In this document: positions 1 through 8,234 of the stretch, piece after piece | Numbering within the stretch: position 1 is the stretch's first letter | Layout: the number at the start of each line of letters is the position of its first letter | DNA from: Lachnoclostridium sp. UBA5725 | Lineage (GTDB): Bacteria > Bacillota > Clostridia > Lachnospirales > Lachnospiraceae | Direction of reading: 5' to 3' | Assembly: GCA_002419585.1 (NCBI GenBank) | Contig: DIGJ01000040.1 | Coordinates: 248,001-312,000 of the forward strand | DNA length: 64,000 nt | Made by a program: the position numbers and the translations under genes | The notes under the pieces: model-generated | Told to the model about the DNA's origin: nothing | Seen by the model: the letters and a program-made list of their open reading frames with translations, nothing else | Database searches by the model: none

Positions 1-314
1 GTCAGCATGCAGGACATTCTCCTGAAAAGAGAGGTACCTTCTTAGATGATCGTTTAACATTTACCGAAGAACAAATGAAAAAAGAAACCGAACGTTGTTT
101 AAGTTGTGGAGCGGTCGAAGTTGACAGCTATAAGTGCGTAGGCTGCGGTTTGTGTACTACAAAATGTAAGTTTGATGCAATCCACCTTGAGCGTACTTAT
201 AATAGTGTTCCTGATACCTATGAAAAGCTTCCAATGAAGATTGCTGCCAATGCAATTGTACGTTCCGGCAAGATTGCTGCTACTTCTGTAAAAGAGATTG
301 GTAAAAAGAAATAA
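1..314 (+). CDS. C-terminal end of an FAD/Fe-S pyridine-nucleotide oxidoreductase (partial)
   Basis: The reading frame is open from base 3 to the stop at 312-314, so the gene starts outside the window. The visible ~103 residues contain CLSCG and then CVGCGLCTTKC, a ferredoxin-type cysteine set able to hold a [4Fe-4S] cluster. A basic tail ending in GKKK follows. This resembles the C-terminal ferredoxin extension of clostridial FAD-dependent oxidoreductases related to the glutamate synthase small subunit. It lies 50 bp upstream of hypA on the same strand, so co-transcription is possible. The FAD/NAD domains are not visible, so the exact family is inferred. The internal ATG at 75 is not the true start, because the frame continues upstream of it. 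Confidence 0.7.
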   Translation, partial: QHAGHSPEKRGTFLDDRLTFTEEQMKKETERCLSCGAVEVDSYKCVGCGLCTTKCKFDAIHLERTYNSVPDTYEKLPMKIAANAIVRSGKIAATSVKEIGKKK

Positions 315-364
315 TTGTGATACAATAGTTATTATTTCACAATTCGCAGGAAACGAGGAATTTT

Positions 365-706
365 ATGCATGAACTAGGTGTATTAAATTCAATGGTACAT
401 ACCATTGAACGTATGATAAATGAACAAGATTTTACAAAAGTCCATAAAGTTGTCATTGAAGTTGGTGAACTCTCAGGTATCGTTCCAAGATACCTGGAGG
501 TTAGCTGGCCAGCTGCTACTTATAAGACCTTTATGGAGGGTACGGAACTTGAATTAATTGTCATACCTGGCATTGTAAAATGCAAAGACTGCGGTCGTGT
601 ATTTAATGCAGTTTACAGCGATTTAAGCTGCCCAGATTGCTCTAGCGTAGCCATGGAGATTCTGGAAGGCGATGACCTGATGATTAAGCAAATCGAATGT
701 AGCTAA
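365..706 (+). CDS. hypA: HypA nickel metallochaperone for hydrogenase maturation
   Basis: HypA delivers Ni(II) to the large subunit of [NiFe] hydrogenases. The 113-residue protein has the normal family length. It begins Met-His-Glu, the N-terminal nickel-binding motif, and carries two CxxC pairs (C73/C76 and C89/C92) that form the structural zinc site. The start ATG at 365 follows the ribosome-binding sequence AGGAAACGAGG. No hydrogenase structural gene, hypB or other hyp gene is visible in this window. Its partner is therefore elsewhere or upstream, and the neighbouring Fe-S oxidoreductase may be functionally linked. The family assignment is firm and the partner is not known. Confidence 0.93.
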   Translation: MHELGVLNSMVHTIERMINEQDFTKVHKVVIEVGELSGIVPRYLEVSWPAATYKTFMEGTELELIVIPGIVKCKDCGRVFNAVYSDLSCPDCSSVAMEILEGDDLMIKQIECS

Positions 707-752
707 AGTGGGATATTCAAACTAGAAACAAATCCTAATTTGGAGAAAACGC

Positions 753-799
753 AAATAGCATGCAATCTAACCCCATCGAGGTTAAATTGCATGCTATTT
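753..799. terminator. Hairpin between convergent hypA and GTPase genes
   Basis: A 14-bp perfect stem (753-766 pairs with 786-799), extended by AACC/GGTT, sits between two convergent genes. The plus-strand tail is TACTTTC and the minus-strand tail GCGTTTTC. The hairpin is strong but the U tracts are short, so it probably serves as a shared terminator. Confidence 0.65.
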
Positions 800-865
800 T
801 ACTTTCATATGCAAATGCAACATAAACTAAATTGAAGCATCCAATTTCCTATTGACCCACGAATT

Positions 866-3508
866 CTACTCTTTTTTTATCAGATCTTCCATCTTTTGTC
901 TTTCCTCATCCGATAATGTATCCATTAAAAAATTTCGAGATTTTTCATTTCTGTCTTGGTAATCCTGCTGCATTTTTTCATTCGCAAGTTCTATCTCCAA
1001 TTTTAATTCTCTTGCAGACAGTAGAAAACATCCTGCGCCTCTTACAATAATCTGCTGCAGACCATCGGAGGTTGCAACGATAATATTATATTTTTTTATG
1101 TTATCATGCGCAAATTTCTCGATATACTGATCAGCTGTCTGGGCCTCTTTGGTATATACCATGCGAATATTCTGATAATCAATTACTTCTTCTTGATGTC
1201 CTTCTAAACGGTAAGCATCAAACACAACCATAATCTGACATTTTTTTATACCCTGATAATTACTTAATGTCTCCAAAAGCTTACTTCTGGCTCCGTCCAT
1301 ATTATCTTTCACATGCTCTTTTAACTCTGGCCATGCGTGGATTATATTATAGCCATCTACCAGTAAATATTCTTCTTTTTTCTCAATCTTGCTGCTAACA
1401 GAATGGGCAGGCTCATAATAACTTTCACGTGCTGATTTGTGTTTTTTCCAATCTGACTTTTTTCCTAGATTTGCATAAAATGTTTTGTTAATAATCGCTT
1501 CGATCTCATCCACGCCAATCCATGGCTCACCTTTGGATTCGTGCTGCGGCTCTCTTATTTCTACAGGCTTAAGGCTCTTTTCCTTAAGTACACTTTCCAC
1601 ATGCATGTAGGACTTCACTTCATTCCAATTCACTAAAAATCCTGCACCATTTGCGCAAAACACAGATCCTGTTGGATTTTCAAGGTCCCGCTCTGCGTCA
1701 TATCCAATATATTCAATAATCTCTGCCTGATTATGACATGGTTCATATCCTTTTAAACTACAAAATAGTCGTCCGCCCCCTTTGGTATATGCTATGACCT
1801 CTTTTTGATAATTTTGCATAGTAAGAACGGGAGCACTTCCAGTAAGGAGTGCCATATCTCCATCCGACTCTGCTAATTCGCTTTTTCCACACATCTTCTC
1901 AATATCATTCATTGCCCTTCCGACCATTTTTTCAGGCAATTCTAGCCAAAAGGAATAATACGGTTCCAACAATATAGACTCTGCTTCTTTTAATCCCTGA
2001 CGCACCGCACGGTAGGTCGCCTCTCGAAAATCGCCACCTTCTGTATGCTTATTATGAGCTCTTCCTGCAATTAATGTGATTTTTATATCCGTAATGGTTG
2101 CGCCTGTTAACACTCCTTTGTGAGCTTTCTCCTTTAGATGTGTTAGGATGAGTCTTTGCCAGTTCTGTTGAAGCATATCCTCATTACATTCGGTATCCAG
2201 TATAAGACCGCTTCCTGGGTCCCCTGGTTCTAATTTAAGATGCACCTCCGCATAATGTCTTAGTGGTTCAAAGTGTCCGACTCCTTCTACTATATTGGCT
2301 ATCGTTTCTTTGTATATGATTCTTCCTTCACCAAAAGTTACCTCCACACCAAAACGACTTTTTATCAGACTTTGCAAGATTTCAAGTTGTATCTCCCCCA
2401 TAATCTTAACCTGGATTTCTTGTAGTTGTTCATCCCAAATTACATGAAGTTCTGGTTCTTCTTCTTCAATTTGCAAAAGCTTTGCAAGCATGATACGATT
2501 ATCACAATCACTTGGAAGTAGTATCCGATAGACAAGTACTGGTTCCAATACTGGCATTTTGGAAGCTTTCTCTATTCCAAGTCCAACTCCTGGCTTGCTT
2601 TGATTGATTCCGGTTACTGCACAGATAGCCCCTCCACTAATCTCACCTACTGCTTCGTATTTCTGACCAGAATAGATGCGAATTTGATTCACTTTTTCTT
2701 CCCAGCCTTGACCAATCAATAGGTCCCTGACTTTTAGTTTTCCTCCGGTAACTTTCATATGTGTAAGACGATTTCCTTGTTCGTCTCTTGTAATTTTAAA
2801 TATTTTTGCTCCAAATTCCTCTGGATAAGCAGGTGGTATGGATAAGGTTTTAATTGCCTGCATAAATCCTTCAATCCCTTCTAATTTTAGAGCCGATCCA
2901 AAAAAACAAGGAAATACCTTTCTCTCTCTAATCGCATACTTTATCTGGTCATCTTCAATCTTTCCAGTTTCCAGGAAGTCTTCCATCATACTTTCATCGC
3001 ACATGGCAATCTGGTCATAAAAGACTTCCTCTTTTTCTTGTCCAAATTCAATACAACCATCATGCAATTGTTTTTTTATTTCTTGAAGCAATTGGGCCTT
3101 ATCCGTACCTCTTTGATCCATCTTATTAACGAACAAAAAAACCGGTATCTGATACCGCTCCAAAAGCCTCCATACGGTTTTAGTATGGCCTTGTACTCCA
3201 TCTGCGGCACTTATCACTAGAATTGCATAATCCAATACCTGTAGTGTTCTCTCCATTTCAGCAGAAAAGTCCACGTGACCCGGAGTATCTAATAAGGTAA
3301 TCTGTGTCTTTCCAATCTCAAAAATAGCCTGCTTGGAAAAAATGGTGATGCCACGTTTCTTTTCCAGTTCATACGTATCCAAATATGCATCCTTATTATC
3401 TACTCTTCCAAGCTTCAATGTTTTACCACTTAGGTAAAGCATACTCTCGGATAACGTTGTTTTACCTGCATCTACATGCGCCAATATTCCAATTACTAAA
3501 TTATTCAT
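866..3508 (-). CDS. TetM/EF-G-like ribosomal GTPase fused to a C-terminal YacP/Rae1-like NYN nuclease domain
   Basis: This 880-residue protein joins two modules. Residues 1 to about 650 are an EF-G/TetM-type translational GTPase, with P-loop AHVDAGKTT, switch motif RGIT, DTPGH and NKMD. The later MGRAMNDIEK and DGDMALLTGSAP segments are typical of ribosomal protection proteins. Residues from about 713 to 880 form an NYN/PIN-type domain (LVDGYNII, VVFDAY, ADQYIE, ATSDG) with the acidic residues expected of a metal-dependent RNase. Its closest known relative by motif is YacP, which is Rae1, the B. subtilis ribosome A-site endoribonuclease. A linker of about 60 residues separates them. The gene follows the GGDEF gene by 3 bp, so it is probably co-transcribed. 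Tetracycline resistance should not be assumed, because many clostridial homologues are housekeeping-like. A role in ribosome-targeted RNA cleavage is an inference. Confidence 0.88.
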   Translation of the reverse strand: MNNLVIGILAHVDAGKTTLSESMLYLSGKTLKLGRVDNKDAYLDTYELEKKRGITIFSKQAIFEIGKTQITLLDTPGHVDFSAEMERTLQVLDYAILVISAADGVQGHTKTVWRLLERYQIPVFLFVNKMDQRGTDKAQLLQEIKKQLHDGCIEFGQEKEEVFYDQIAMCDESMMEDFLETGKIEDDQIKYAIRERKVFPCFFGSALKLEGIEGFMQAIKTLSIPPAYPEEFGAKIFKITRDEQGNRLTHMKVTGGKLKVRDLLIGQGWEEKVNQIRIYSGQKYEAVGEISGGAICAVTGINQSKPGVGLGIEKASKMPVLEPVLVYRILLPSDCDNRIMLAKLLQIEEEEPELHVIWDEQLQEIQVKIMGEIQLEILQSLIKSRFGVEVTFGEGRIIYKETIANIVEGVGHFEPLRHYAEVHLKLEPGDPGSGLILDTECNEDMLQQNWQRLILTHLKEKAHKGVLTGATITDIKITLIAGRAHNKHTEGGDFREATYRAVRQGLKEAESILLEPYYSFWLELPEKMVGRAMNDIEKMCGKSELAESDGDMALLTGSAPVLTMQNYQKEVIAYTKGGGRLFCSLKGYEPCHNQAEIIEYIGYDAERDLENPTGSVFCANGAGFLVNWNEVKSYMHVESVLKEKSLKPVEIREPQHESKGEPWIGVDEIEAIINKTFYANLGKKSDWKKHKSARESYYEPAHSVSSKIEKKEEYLLVDGYNIIHAWPELKEHVKDNMDGARSKLLETLSNYQGIKKCQIMVVFDAYRLEGHQEEVIDYQNIRMVYTKEAQTADQYIEKFAHDNIKKYNIIVATSDGLQQIIVRGAGCFLLSARELKLEIELANEKMQQDYQDRNEKSRNFLMDTLSDEERQKMEDLIKKE

Positions 3509-3511
3509 TCA

Positions 3512-4684
3512 TTATAAATCCTTCTGTTTTTTATCTATACCAATCGTGCTTTGCATACTCTCTTTTTTATTCTGTTTGCTTTCATACATCAACAAATCAA
3601 GGTATTTTAGAAAGTCTTCCATCTTCATAAATAGATATCGATCATACACCGCATATCCCATACTGAAAAAAAGTTCGTACGGCAGGTTGCTTGTCTCGTT
3701 ATAGAGGGCAAAGCACCGATTTATTCTTTGAACTACTTCTTCCAATTCTGTTTGCTTTGATATATCCAATACAATACAAAATTCATCTCCACCAAACCGT
3801 GCTATAAAATCATTTGATCTTAGGCAGCTTTTCAACAAATTTGTTGATACTTTCAAAGCAGAATCTCCAACATCATGTCCAAACGTGTCATTTATACTTT
3901 TAAAATGGTTTAGATCTAGCATAATTGCGGAAAATGTTTTCTCCTGTGTACTGGTCTTAATTTTTTCTTTTAAATATGTATCAAGCTTTTTTCGGTTTGA
4001 TGCGCCTGTCAGATAATCCGTATGCAAATTACAATTTTGTATGTTAAGAAAAACCAAAAGCAAAGAAAGTACAATGGAGTTTAACATCAATGACATTCCA
4101 TAAAACAAAACCTGCAAAATGATACCAGTAAATGGTAATACAACGAAAAATGCAAGCGTAAATCCTTGTTTTCGATCCACCTTCTTTATATTCTTAAAGA
4201 TTATAATATAAGTGGACGCTAATAATGTAATTGCTACTATGACTGGCAATTGAAAGAGTGGACCGCGCTGATAATTATTTTCTTGATCATAATAATAAAG
4301 CCATCCTCCAAATTGTGATAGTACCACTAAAATCGCATTTGCTACATTTAGTATGATCAGTGAAGTTCGTAACCGTCTCATTCCAGTATCTTCTTGCAAT
4401 ACTTGTATATACACATAAAGTAACCACAAAGATGGAATCACAAGATTAAAAAAGAACAGTATAAAATCTCCAAAATGACTCAACAGAGAAATTAGCGTAC
4501 CCTCTTTACTATCAATCCGGCTAAATATATCCATCATTAACAATACTGCTGTAAACTTGATCATCATCATATAAATTTTATACGTTAGCGTTTCTTTTGC
4601 TTCCTGTTTTTTTAGTTGAAAATATATCATTAACAAGATAGCCATCGAATATACACTGACTGTTAGGTTCCCAATAAAATTCAT
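3512..4684 (-). CDS. Membrane-bound GGDEF diguanylate cyclase
   Basis: The protein (390 aa) is predicted to make cyclic di-GMP from two GTP. The N-terminal ~215 residues contain about six hydrophobic membrane segments. The C-terminal ~170 residues form a GGDEF domain with the intact signature RFGGDEF and the preceding substrate-site sequence LDLNHFKSIND. No EAL domain is present and no obvious RxxD inhibitory site is placed just before GGDEF, so the cyclase should be active if folded. The start ATG has AGGAG six bases upstream. It lies between the NUDIX gene (19 bp) and the GTPase-NYN gene (3 bp). The membrane sensor type was not identified. Confidence 0.88.
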   Translation of the reverse strand: MNFIGNLTVSVYSMAILLMIYFQLKKQEAKETLTYKIYMMMIKFTAVLLMMDIFSRIDSKEGTLISLLSHFGDFILFFFNLVIPSLWLLYVYIQVLQEDTGMRRLRTSLIILNVANAILVVLSQFGGWLYYYDQENNYQRGPLFQLPVIVAITLLASTYIIIFKNIKKVDRKQGFTLAFFVVLPFTGIILQVLFYGMSLMLNSIVLSLLLVFLNIQNCNLHTDYLTGASNRKKLDTYLKEKIKTSTQEKTFSAIMLDLNHFKSINDTFGHDVGDSALKVSTNLLKSCLRSNDFIARFGGDEFCIVLDISKQTELEEVVQRINRCFALYNETSNLPYELFFSMGYAVYDRYLFMKMEDFLKYLDLLMYESKQNKKESMQSTIGIDKKQKDL

Positions 4685-4703
4685 GTTATGCTCCTATAAT
4701 CGC

Positions 4704-5321
4704 TCACTTATTATATAAATTATATTCATCCATCAAGTAAAGTACTGACTTTACGATTTGCGCCGTCATGCCCCAAATAATCCAATCTTCATATTTATAA
4801 AACAAAATCTCATAAGTCCCCTTTGCCCACGGATATTTTACTCCTCCTGGAATCCATTCATACGGGAAATCTTGTGGTGGTTCATTCACCAGTTTACTTT
4901 CAAATATTTCTGGGGACTGATTACGCAAGAAATCCAATGGTATTTTTATGATTTCATCTACTTCATCCGTACTAAATGTATTCTGATAATCTTTTATTAC
5001 ACCAACAAACGAATGTATCATTAAATTAAATGGTGAAGCATAGATATCCCCTGGTCCTAGCACTTGTATTTGCCCTGGAACTACTTTTAACTCTTCCATT
5101 GTTTCACGTACAGCACATTCTTGCAAGGATTCTCCTGCTTCAAGCTTTCCACCAGGAAAACAAATTTCACCTGGCTGACGCCTTAATTTACTCGATCTTT
5201 TTTCAAATAATAAATAAGTAACTCCTGAAATATCTATCATAGGAATTAACACTGCATACTGTCTAATTTTTTCTTCTCCTATAATTCCTGGTCGTCTTGT
5301 CGAAAACTGTTCTTTCTTCAA
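4704..5321 (-). CDS. NUDIX hydrolase, CoA-pyrophosphatase-like
   Basis: NUDIX enzymes hydrolyse nucleoside-diphosphate-X substrates. The Nudix box is visible as GGKLEAGESLQE followed by RETMEEL. The upstream segment RSSKLRRQPGEICFPGG matches the extra signature of the NudL/YeaB coenzyme A pyrophosphatase group, so CoA or a derivative is the likely substrate. I place the start at TTG 5321, because AAAGGAG lies nine bases upstream and the family normally begins close to the RRPGIIG segment. The first ATG (5399) would add 26 residues and enlarge the overlap with the upstream gene. Even so the gene overlaps the pentapeptide gene by 59 bp, which suggests translational coupling. Confidence 0.85.
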   Translation of the reverse strand: MKKEQFSTRRPGIIGEEKIRQYAVLIPMIDISGVTYLLFEKRSSKLRRQPGEICFPGGKLEAGESLQECAVRETMEELKVVPGQIQVLGPGDIYASPFNLMIHSFVGVIKDYQNTFSTDEVDEIIKIPLDFLRNQSPEIFESKLVNEPPQDFPYEWIPGGVKYPWAKGTYEILFYKYEDWIIWGMTAQIVKSVLYLMDEYNLYNK

Positions 5322-6153
5322 AGGGACTGTCTCCTTTCCATTCCTTTGGATAAGCCAAGCTATCTGGTAATTTTGTATTTGAGTTGCCTTTTGCAGCATT
5401 AATCTGCATCTGTGTCAGAAAGACGCTTTGACTTAAATCGGTATTTTTTATATTGACGTCACGCATATCTGCGCCTAAAAAATTAGTCCCCCTCAGGCTG
5501 CAGCCTTCTAGATTTGCAGCAATCATAAGTGACATACTAAAATCTTTGCCATCAAGATCCGCTCCTTTAAAGTCTTTTCCAAAAAAATCTCTGTTTTGTT
5601 CTTTTTTTGTTGGATTTGCTATCGTGTTGCTGATCTCTTTGAGCAGTTCATTTACTCTCAATCGATATGCATTCACATCCAAGTTTAAAATATCGTCTGG
5701 TACTAGCGCTGTCATTCGTTCATTTTCACCTATCAATGCATCAATTTCCGAATTGATTATTTCTCCAAGGTTTAAGGTAGAAGCTTCGATTAAATACCAT
5801 AGCATTTGATGGAGCCCAAATACAACAAGGAAAACATCAAAGATTTGATTCGCTTTCTTAGGATGCGTATTCCAATTCATTGCCGGAAAGCAATCCTGTG
5901 TAACTTTTTGACCAGCACCAAAGCAATCATATGCCAAACAACCTTTCATCTTGGATTGGACTAGTTTCGAATGTATAGCACAGCGAAAATCCGGCATAAG
6001 ATTCTGGCAAGGCTTACCCGCGATTTTATTTGCAGGAAATCCATCACTTTTCATGCAATATAAAGCGACACAACATAAACCACAACATTTTTCGCAGTCT
6101 ATGATTAATTTTTTTTTAAAATCTTTATCATTATTTATTTCTTTTTTCATCAT
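5263..6153 (-). CDS. Cysteine-rich N-terminal domain plus pentapeptide-repeat protein
   Basis: The 296-residue protein has two parts. The first ~75 residues carry many cysteines (CEKCCGLCC, then CMK, C, C and YDCFGAGQ), a pattern suggesting metal or Fe-S binding. Residues ~190-255 form about ten pentapeptide units of the A(D/N)LXX type (for example FKGADLDGKDF and NFLGADMRDVNI), which would fold as a right-handed quadrilateral helix. A helical stretch lies between. The ending LTQMQINAAKG is seen in many clostridial pentapeptide proteins. The biochemical role is unknown. It is the first gene of the likely operon with NUDIX, GGDEF and the GTPase-NYN gene. Confidence 0.8.
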   Translation of the reverse strand: MMKKEINNDKDFKKKLIIDCEKCCGLCCVALYCMKSDGFPANKIAGKPCQNLMPDFRCAIHSKLVQSKMKGCLAYDCFGAGQKVTQDCFPAMNWNTHPKKANQIFDVFLVVFGLHQMLWYLIEASTLNLGEIINSEIDALIGENERMTALVPDDILNLDVNAYRLRVNELLKEISNTIANPTKKEQNRDFFGKDFKGADLDGKDFSMSLMIAANLEGCSLRGTNFLGADMRDVNIKNTDLSQSVFLTQMQINAAKGNSNTKLPDSLAYPKEWKGDSPFEERTVFDKTTRNYRRRKN

Positions 6154-6293
6154 TCTATTTTTACCACCATTTTTACGTAAAATAAACTTTTTTTCGCAAA
6201 AGTTATAGATTAGTTAATTACATCCCAATCAACAATATTCTAACTCATAAATGCTTTTTTCGCAAATTCATATATTCATTAACAAAAAAACAG

Positions 6294-6338
6294 GCCTCCA
6301 AAAGTTAGATATTTGTCTAACCTTTGGAGGCTATTTTT
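6294..6338. terminator. Bidirectional rho-independent terminator
   Basis: GCCTCCAAA pairs with TTTGGAGGC around an inner AGTTAGA/TCTAAC segment. The plus-strand tail is TATTTTT, and the minus-strand tail, read from 6293 downward, is CTGTTTTTTT. It lies just downstream of the SIMPL gene on the minus strand. Confidence 0.85.
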
Positions 6339-6372
6339 AAGAATAGCATATTCCAATCTTTTATTCTTTCAT

Positions 6373-7119
6373 TTACTTATCTACCTCAAATGTACAATGT
6401 ACCACTGCTGTAATTTCTTTCTTTAACGAGGTGGTATCACTGATACCATAATCGGATATCTCATTTGAATAAAGCGGTGTAATCTGCATTACTCCCATAT
6501 CTGCATATGTTAAGTCGCCCAGTTTACTTCCTGCATTTTCTGCAATCATACCAGCACGCTTTGTAGCATCCTTCGTTGCCTCTGCAAGCATCGTAACTTT
6601 CATGTCTGCTAATTTAGTATACATGTACTGAGGTTCATAGGATTGAAACTGAACCCCTTCACTTAAAAGTTCTGTCGCATTTCTTGAAATCTCAGTAACT
6701 TTATCAATTTCTCCCGAACTGATCGTAACCGTCTGGCTCAAATCATAATAATCAATTTGGCTCGTTGTTACGCCATATTCGTTTGTAATGTAATACGGAG
6801 ATGTCGATATCGAGGAAAATACAAGATCCTCTTCATTAATCCCCTGACCGATTAGATAATTACTAACTTTCTCCCTACTTGCTTCTAAATCAGCATAAGC
6901 ATCTTTTAAATCTGGTGATTGTGTATTGAAATAACCAGTCCATACAATCAAATCAGAAGTGATTTGCTGTTTTGCAGAACCTGTAACAACAATGCTTGTT
7001 CTGTTGCTTTTTATCTCAATCAAAGCATTTGATGCAATGATCGCAGATACTACAATGCCTACCGCTAGTATACTAGCAATTAAAATGTTTCCTATGGTTT
7101 TCGATTTGTTCTCGTTCAC
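6373..7119 (-). CDS. SIMPL-domain (DUF541) membrane-anchored protein
   Basis: The 248-residue protein has one N-terminal hydrophobic segment (residues ~9-32), so it is probably a membrane-anchored extracytoplasmic protein. The remainder matches the SIMPL/DUF541 family, with an early IVVTGSAK segment and the central VSNYLIGQGINEEDL and TISSGEIDKV segments. Bacterial homologues have been linked to oxidative-stress tolerance or have no known role. The start is a GTG at 7117-7119 with AAAGGAA seven bases upstream. The gene appears monocistronic, with the terminator at 6294-6338. Confidence 0.85.
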   Translation of the reverse strand: MNENKSKTIGNILIASILAVGIVVSAIIASNALIEIKSNRTSIVVTGSAKQQITSDLIVWTGYFNTQSPDLKDAYADLEASREKVSNYLIGQGINEEDLVFSSISTSPYYITNEYGVTTSQIDYYDLSQTVTISSGEIDKVTEISRNATELLSEGVQFQSYEPQYMYTKLADMKVTMLAEATKDATKRAGMIAENAGSKLGDLTYADMGVMQITPLYSNEISDYGISDTTSLKKEITAVVHCTFEVDK

Positions 7120-7360
7120 AGTTAGATTCCTTTCATATAAGATAATGGTTAGCGTTATTTGAATTCCTTCTTATAACGTAAGTTATTTTGAATCTATTAT
7201 AGCATAAATGAATGATAAGGAACAATATACAATTCCATTAATTTCCATTTAACTATAAACACATTATCTTATCATACAAGCCGGTTGTATGTATGCTTTC
7301 ACCACCGTAAACCAATAATACGCGGGTATTTAATTCCCTCAAACTATACTAACCAATGTA

Positions 7361-7483
7361 TCAGTAGAAAGTAGGGCTATTTTTACCTACTGATATAATC
7401 TTTTCATTTTCGATTACTATGATACCAGGATCTACTATTTCTCCCACCATAGTAAACACTTTGCCATTTTTAATAATGATCAT
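7361..7483 (-). pseudogene. N-terminal fragment of an amidohydrolase
   Basis: A 40-codon frame starts at ATG 7483 with GGAAGA upstream and ends with TGA at 7361. Its sequence (MIIIKNGKVFTM, then IVIENEKIISVGKN) matches the first beta-sandwich strands found at the N terminus of amidohydrolases of the imidazolonepropionase/dihydroorotase superfamily. The metal-binding barrel is absent and the frame ends abruptly, so this is best read as a gene fragment. It lies 33 bp downstream of the spore coat gene at 7517-7813. The rest of 7120-7516 contains only a weak hairpin (7273-7291) and no other recognisable coding remnant. Confidence 0.6.
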
Positions 7484-7516
7484 ATTTTTTTCTTCCAATT
7501 ATAATTAGGAGCGTTG

Positions 7517-7813
7517 TTATTTTTGCAAACTCATGACCTTATCAGAAGCAGTCATATCGATTTTGCTTTGTTCCTGTGGATTATATACATTATAATAGCC
7601 TTTACTAATCATATAATTTGTTATTTTTTCATGATTTTCAATCGCACAATCAAGCTGTCTGTGTAAGGTTTCCTTTACTTCAGGAGTTACCGTTTCTGTA
7701 AGAGCTACCGCGTAATTTTGAATTGCTGCTTTCGAACCTAACAATAAGTCTGTTGCAATTACCTGTTCGGTCATATTTTTCATACCCGCCAAATTTTTTA
7801 TCATATTTGCCAT
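7517..7813 (-). CDS. CotF-like spore coat protein
   Basis: The 98-residue protein is almost all helical and ends with a KGYYNVYNPQEQ segment typical of CotF-family spore coat proteins. The segment TDLLLGSKAAIQNYAVAL matches the family core. It is 19 bp downstream of another small coat-like gene and probably co-transcribed with it. Expression in the mother cell during sporulation is expected from the family, but no convincing sporulation sigma site was found in front of the pair. Confidence 0.8.
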   Translation of the reverse strand: MANMIKNLAGMKNMTEQVIATDLLLGSKAAIQNYAVALTETVTPEVKETLHRQLDCAIENHEKITNYMISKGYYNVYNPQEQSKIDMTASDKVMSLQK

Positions 7814-7832
7814 TATCTCACCTACTTTCTGA

Positions 7833-8087
7833 TTAACAGACGTTATTGAAACTGCTGGATCCTCCAGTCGGCTCTTTTGTCCAATTTACTTTTTGTACCA
7901 GTTCTTTCAGTTCCGTAATTTCTGATTGTGCAGTATTATAGTCAGCTTGCAAAAGACACTTTAACTCTTCATCTTTTACCAGTTCTGCCATGGTTGCAGA
8001 TTTTGTTGCACAAACATTTTTAAACGTAAGTAGTTCATGTAATTCCAAGGCTTCATGAGGTGCAATCGTTGCATTTGCTGTTGTCAT
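7833..8087 (-). CDS. Small coat-associated helical protein
   Basis: This 84-residue protein (HEALELHELLTFKNVCATK at the start, NWTKEPTGGSSSF near the end) resembles the short CotF-associated proteins encoded just upstream of cotF-like genes in Clostridia. It is predicted to form a helical, ferritin-like hairpin. It has a strong ribosome site (GGGGGTAATATA before ATG). The assignment rests mostly on the motif pattern and on the neighbouring CotF-like gene. Confidence 0.65.
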   Translation of the reverse strand: MTTANATIAPHEALELHELLTFKNVCATKSATMAELVKDEELKCLLQADYNTAQSEITELKELVQKVNWTKEPTGGSSSFNNVC

Positions 8088-8170
8088 TTATATTACCCCC
8101 TAAAAATTATTTTCAGTTTATTATCCGCAAAATCAAAAGATATTATTCTTTAAAAAAATAAATTGAATAC

Positions 8171-8205
8171 AAAAAAATGAAGTCAGAGTGCTTATCTCCA
8201 ACTTC
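8171..8205 (-). terminator. Terminator downstream of larE
   Basis: A 10-bp stem with two G-T wobbles (8179-8188 with 8196-8205) is followed on the minus strand by ATTTTTTT. It lies 29 bp beyond the larE stop. Confidence 0.8.
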
Positions 8206-8234
8206 ACTTTAATGATCAATAAATTCGAATCAAA

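Noticed and set aside
866..3508. Tetracycline resistance gene of the tetM/tetO class
   Set aside because: The GTPase resembles ribosomal protection proteins, but the NYN fusion, the operon context and the lack of mobile-element or tet leader sequences argue against a transferable resistance gene.
5322..5399. ATG 5399 as start of the NUDIX gene
   Set aside because: It enlarges the overlap with the pentapeptide gene, lacks a family counterpart, and a better ribosome site precedes TTG 5321.
7273..7291. Small hairpin CATACAA-GCCGG-TTGTATG as a terminator
   Set aside because: The stem is only 7 bp and no U tract follows in either direction.
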